Assembly: GCF_006636215.1 (NCBI RefSeq)
Contig: NZ_VIFM01000040.1
Location: forward strand, 1 to 62,807
Length of the DNA: 62,807 nucleotides
Reading direction: 5' to 3'
Source of the DNA: Myxococcus llanfairpwllgwyngyllgogerychwyrndrobwllllantysiliogogogochensis
GTDB taxonomy: Bacteria; Myxococcota; Myxococcia; Myxococcales; Myxococcaceae
Position 1 is the first letter of the stretch; each line of letters begins with the position of its first letter. Of the stretch, positions 59,886 to 62,807 are shown one piece after another. A model generated the notes under the pieces. The model saw nothing but the letters and a program-made list of their open reading frames with translations. It was not told the DNA's origin and did not search any database. Made by a program: the position numbers and the translations under genes.

Positions 59886-62249
59886 TCACCCTCCGGAGAG
59901 GGAGCGAGCGGCGTTGGCGTGCTCACCGCTCGGCTCGCGCTTGAGGTACTCCTGCGCCAGCATCTTCGCCTTCGGGGTCTGCTTGGCGTCCTTCGAGAGC
60001 AGCGTGGCGTAGTAGTAGTACGCCGGGGTGAAGCCCTCGTCGGCGTTGAGCGCGCGCTGGTACGTCTCGTCCGCCTTCGCCGCGTCGCCCTTGCCCTGGA
60101 AGACGCGCGCCAGCTCGGTGAGCGCCACGGCCGACCGCTCGGGCTGACCGACGAACTCCTGGCTCGCCTTCTCCAACTGCTCCTGGGCCTTGGGCCAGTC
60201 GGAGCGCTCCCGGTAGATGGTGCCCATGGCCAGGCGGGCCTCGGGGTTCTTCGCCTTCGGGTCCTTCACGGCGCGCTGGTACTGCGTCAGGGCGTCATCC
60301 AGCTTGCCCTGGCGGCGCAGGGCGTTGCCCAGCATGACCACCAGCTTGGGGCTGTCGCCCATCGTCTTGAGGGCCGTCTGCAGCGCCTCGGCGGCTTCCT
60401 TCTCGCCACCCTGCTTGCCCATGAGGGCCTTGGCCAGCTCGACGTGGAACTGGGCGCGCGAGGAGTCCACGCGGATGGCCTTGCGAATCTCCTCGGCGGC
60501 CTGCTCGAAGTTGCCTTCCGTCAGGAGCCGGCGGCCCTTGATGAGGTGCAGCTCCGGGTTCTGCTTGTCGAGCGAGAAGCCCGTCTCCTCACTCTTGAGC
60601 ATCTCCGCGCGCGCCTTGTCCTTCTCCAACGGCACCGCGGTGGCCTCCACCAGCTTCTGCTGCACGTCCGGCTTCAGCTCCGGCAGTTCGGCGGACACGC
60701 GGCTGACCAGCAGCGAGCGCGCCAGATGCGCGGCGGCCAGCTGACGGGGCGACGGCGGCGGCTCCGCCTCCAGCAGCTTCTTGAGCATCGTCTGGACCAG
60801 CCCGAAGTTGGGCTCGTCCTGCTCCAGCATCAGCAGGGAGCGGCCCAGGAGCGACTCGGGGTGGTCCTTCGCGTAGCGCAGCGCGAGGTCGTAGTTCTTC
60901 CAGGCGGTGTTGTCCTGGCCCAGCCGGCGGTAGACGGCGCCCAGGCCGGAGTAGACGCGCGGGTCGTCCGGCGCCAGCGTCTGCGCGCGCTCCAGGGTGT
61001 CCCGCGCGCGGTCCAGGTCTCCCGCGTTCATCTGGATGAGGCCCAGCGTCAGGTACAGGAGCGAGCTGGAGCGTCCCTGGGAGTCCAGGGCCCGCACCTT
61101 CTCCTCCAGCTTGCCCAGCGCGTCCTTGCCCTTGCCGCCGTACGTCTGGACGAGCGCCTCGGCCGCGATGAGGTGCGAGCTGACGTCGCCCGCCTTCATG
61201 CCCGCGGCCAGATGCTCCTCGGCGCGACGGCGTGCATCGTCACCACCGCCGTGCTCACCCCAGCGGATGGCGTAGGCGTACGCCAGGTAACCATGGGCCA
61301 GACCGGAGTCGGAATTCACCTCCAGCGCCTTGTCGGCCTCCTCGCACGCCTTCTTGTAGCTATCGAAGGAGTCGCGCTTGAGGAGCTCCGCGGAGCCTTC
61401 CAGGTGCTTCTTCAGCTCGCGGGAGATCTTCCGGGTGTGCGCCGTGTACCAGCCGTAGCCACCGGCGAACACCGGGATGGCCACCAGCAGCGCCAGCGTC
61501 ACCAGCTTGCCGCGTCCACTGGAGGCACGCCCACCGCCGCGATGCCGGGGTGAGTCGTCATCCTCGTCGTCCACCTCTTCCACCACCACCTGCTGCGGGC
61601 GGCGTTGGGGGGTGGCGCGCTGGGGCGCCTCGTTGCGCACCGGGGCGGACGGGCCCGAGGGAGCACGCGGAGTCGACGGGGGCCTCGGCGTGGGCGCGAC
61701 GGGGGCCTGCGCCTCCGCGCCCGCCGTGGCGGCGACGTTGGAGAGGGCCGACGCGGACTGCTGGGTGGCGGACGGAGTCAGCACCGGCGGCGCGACGACC
61801 GGCGCGGGCGCGGCGGGGCGCGGCGGCTCGATCTTGTGCTGCTGCAGCAGCGTGACGGTGTCCGGGTCTCCCGGATCCACGCTGTAGGCCTTGAGGAGGT
61901 TCGCCTTGCCGGGCTCGGCTTCACCCGTCTTGAGCTGGATGGCGCCAGCCAGCCGCAGCGCGGCCTTGTCCTCGGGTTGGACCTGGAGCGCGCCGAGCGC
62001 TTCTTCCAGGGCCTTCTTGTCCTTGCCCTGGTCGGCATAGACACGGGCGAGGAGGACGCGCGGGTCCGCGGCGTTGGGATGCGCCTTCACGCCCTTCTTG
62101 CAGACGACCATCGCCTCCATGAAGCGACCCATGCTCAGGTACGCTTCGGCCAAGGGCTTATAGGCGGCGGACGAAGGGTCTGAAGCGAACGCGTGTTCGA
62201 GCTTCGCGAGCTCGGCCGGGCTCAACGTCTTTGAAGGGGAGGTAGACAT
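59886..62249 (-). CDS. Large membrane-anchored TPR protein
   Basis: 787 aa from ATG 62249; the frame continues upstream without protein character. N-terminal TPR block (about 10-120: AKLEHAFASDPSSAAYKPLAEAYLSMGRFMEAMVVCKKGVKAHPNAADPRVLLARVYADQGK). A Pro/Ala-rich disordered linker (about 130-220) and an acidic/basic stretch precede one membrane helix (LVTLALLVAIPVFAGGYGWYTA, about 252-273). Then comes a long C-terminal TPR array with at least ten 34-residue units (for example ARDTLERAQTLAPDDPRVYSGLGAVYRRLGQDNTAWKNYDLAL). Both sides of the membrane would carry TPRs. Probably a scaffold; no partner visible. It lies directly upstream of tRNA-Ala in divergent orientation. Confidence 0.88.
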   Translation of the reverse strand: MSTSPSKTLSPAELAKLEHAFASDPSSAAYKPLAEAYLSMGRFMEAMVVCKKGVKAHPNAADPRVLLARVYADQGKDKKALEEALGALQVQPEDKAALRLAGAIQLKTGEAEPGKANLLKAYSVDPGDPDTVTLLQQHKIEPPRPAAPAPVVAPPVLTPSATQQSASALSNVAATAGAEAQAPVAPTPRPPSTPRAPSGPSAPVRNEAPQRATPQRRPQQVVVEEVDDEDDDSPRHRGGGRASSGRGKLVTLALLVAIPVFAGGYGWYTAHTRKISRELKKHLEGSAELLKRDSFDSYKKACEEADKALEVNSDSGLAHGYLAYAYAIRWGEHGGGDDARRRAEEHLAAGMKAGDVSSHLIAAEALVQTYGGKGKDALGKLEEKVRALDSQGRSSSLLYLTLGLIQMNAGDLDRARDTLERAQTLAPDDPRVYSGLGAVYRRLGQDNTAWKNYDLALRYAKDHPESLLGRSLLMLEQDEPNFGLVQTMLKKLLEAEPPPSPRQLAAAHLARSLLVSRVSAELPELKPDVQQKLVEATAVPLEKDKARAEMLKSEETGFSLDKQNPELHLIKGRRLLTEGNFEQAAEEIRKAIRVDSSRAQFHVELAKALMGKQGGEKEAAEALQTALKTMGDSPKLVVMLGNALRRQGKLDDALTQYQRAVKDPKAKNPEARLAMGTIYRERSDWPKAQEQLEKASQEFVGQPERSAVALTELARVFQGKGDAAKADETYQRALNADEGFTPAYYYYATLLSKDAKQTPKAKMLAQEYLKREPSGEHANAARSLSGG

Positions 62250-62440
62250 TACCGGGGGGAGGGACACCGGGCGGGAAGGGTACGCCTGAGAAGAAGGGTT
62301 TTTATGGCATCCGCTGCGCGGCACGTCAATCGCACGGATGCGTTGCGAAGGCTTGCGCTTGACAGCAAGAAAGGGGTCCGGTACTAGCCCGTTCACCTCG
62401 GCGGCCCAAACGCCGGGGCGCAGCGCGCAGGGCCCGTAAT

Positions 62441-62516
<76 letters not shown>

Positions 62517-62527
62517 TGTTGAAAACG

Positions 62528-62557
62528 AAGGGCCTCACGGGAAACCGTGAGGCCCTT
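62528..62557 (+). terminator. Intrinsic terminator after tRNA-Ala
   Basis: AAGGGCCTCACGG (62528-62540) pairs with CCGTGAGGCCCTT (62545-62557), 13 bp perfect with a GAAA tetraloop, then TGCATTT. It is 11 bp after the tRNA. Confidence 0.85.
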
Positions 62558-62623
62558 TGCATTTGGGGGCATTTCGGGCAACTGCCGAATTGCAAAGCAG
62601 GCGGGCTTTGTTATCCGGAGTCG

Positions 62624-62807
62624 ATGACTGACCCGTCTGCCTCGCTGTCGTTCTTCGCGCGCTTCTGGCTCGCCTGGCTCTGCTTCTGGCGCTGCCTCGT
62701 GTCCGGCGACTTCGCTCGCGCCGTGCTGCCCGCCAGCCGGGCCTACGACGCCGGGCAGCTGAACCTCCTGCCTTCCGGGACCCCGTCCCCCACCCCCACG
62801 GTGGAGA
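62624..62807 (+). CDS. DUF2760 protein, N-terminal part (runs off the window)
   Basis: 61 codons are visible from ATG 62624 (SD CCGGAG). SFFARFWLAWLCFWRCLVSGDFARAV is the typical start of DUF2760 proteins (F-ARF-LAW--F-R-L---FA). A Pro/Thr-rich linker follows to the window edge. DUF2760 proteins are uncharacterised and in some genomes lie beside DnaK-like genes. Only the first third or less is present. Confidence 0.75.
   Translation, partial: MTDPSASLSFFARFWLAWLCFWRCLVSGDFARAVLPASRAYDAGQLNLLPSGTPSPTPTVE

Overview
High GC throughout, with strong third-position GC bias. The gene set includes Hanks-type kinases, an Oar-like TonB-dependent receptor, many Sec/SpII lipoproteins, MopE-like Cys-rich proteins, LCCL and GON domains, M57-type proteases, DUF4394, DUF2760 and TPR proteins. 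Together these point to a predatory delta-proteobacterium of the Myxococcota, most likely family Myxococcaceae (Myxococcus/Corallococcus/Pyxidicoccus type). This is an inference from gene content; no 16S gene is present.

Layout. (a) 0-6.3 kb, outer-membrane uptake: the N-terminal part of a TonB on the minus strand, then a lipoprotein gene, an Oar-like TonB-dependent receptor and a secreted 5'-nucleotidase-type phosphoesterase on the plus strand. (b) 6.3-16.2 kb, small housekeeping and stress genes with local regulators: M28 peptidase/TetR divergent pair, DUF1579-like protein, Ser/Thr kinase, GST, an LCCL-tailed metalloprotease, VOC + YdeI pair facing a WYL regulator, SRPBCC lipoprotein + TetR, MAPEG. 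Several regulators sit next to clear palindromic operator candidates. (c) 16.5-46.4 kb, accessory surface and toxin-like region: a 1488-aa lipoprotein followed by a secreted SpvB/RHS protein, an APC permease, a DUF4394 lipoprotein, a small Cys-rich exported protein, a GON/beta-gamma-crystallin/Vps62 lipoprotein, and facing it a 2380-aa lipoprotein SpvB-RHS-Hint-ParB-like polymorphic toxin preceded by a MopE-like Cys-rich protein. Then a P-loop kinase-like protein, a lipoprotein, a DUF2254 membrane protein and a decayed Cys-rich gene fragment. (d) 46.5-52.3 kb: small membrane proteins, DoxX, a STAND-type NTPase with 20 TPR repeats, cupin, cold-shock protein. (e) 52.6-55.8 kb: a four-gene envelope-stress cassette (Spy-like His-rich protein, small exported protein, OmpR-type regulator, histidine kinase). 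(f) 55.8-59.6 kb, minus-strand operon: ctaB (heme O synthase), ABC-2 exporter ATPase and permease, cupredoxin-like lipoprotein. (g) 59.9-62.8 kb: large membrane-anchored TPR protein, tRNA-Ala(CGC), start of a DUF2760 gene.

Most noteworthy: two exported RHS-family giants in one window. One is a predicted lipoprotein ending in a self-cleaving Hint module and a ParB-like toxin tip with no adjacent immunity gene. The other is coupled to a giant lipoprotein of unknown family. Next comes the eukaryote-flavoured GON-crystallin-Vps62 lipoprotein convergent with the toxin. A 13-nt motif, AATCCCCGGGAAT, lies about 180-200 bp upstream of two of the giant lipoprotein genes.

All calls rest on reading the sequence and its translations; no database search was run.
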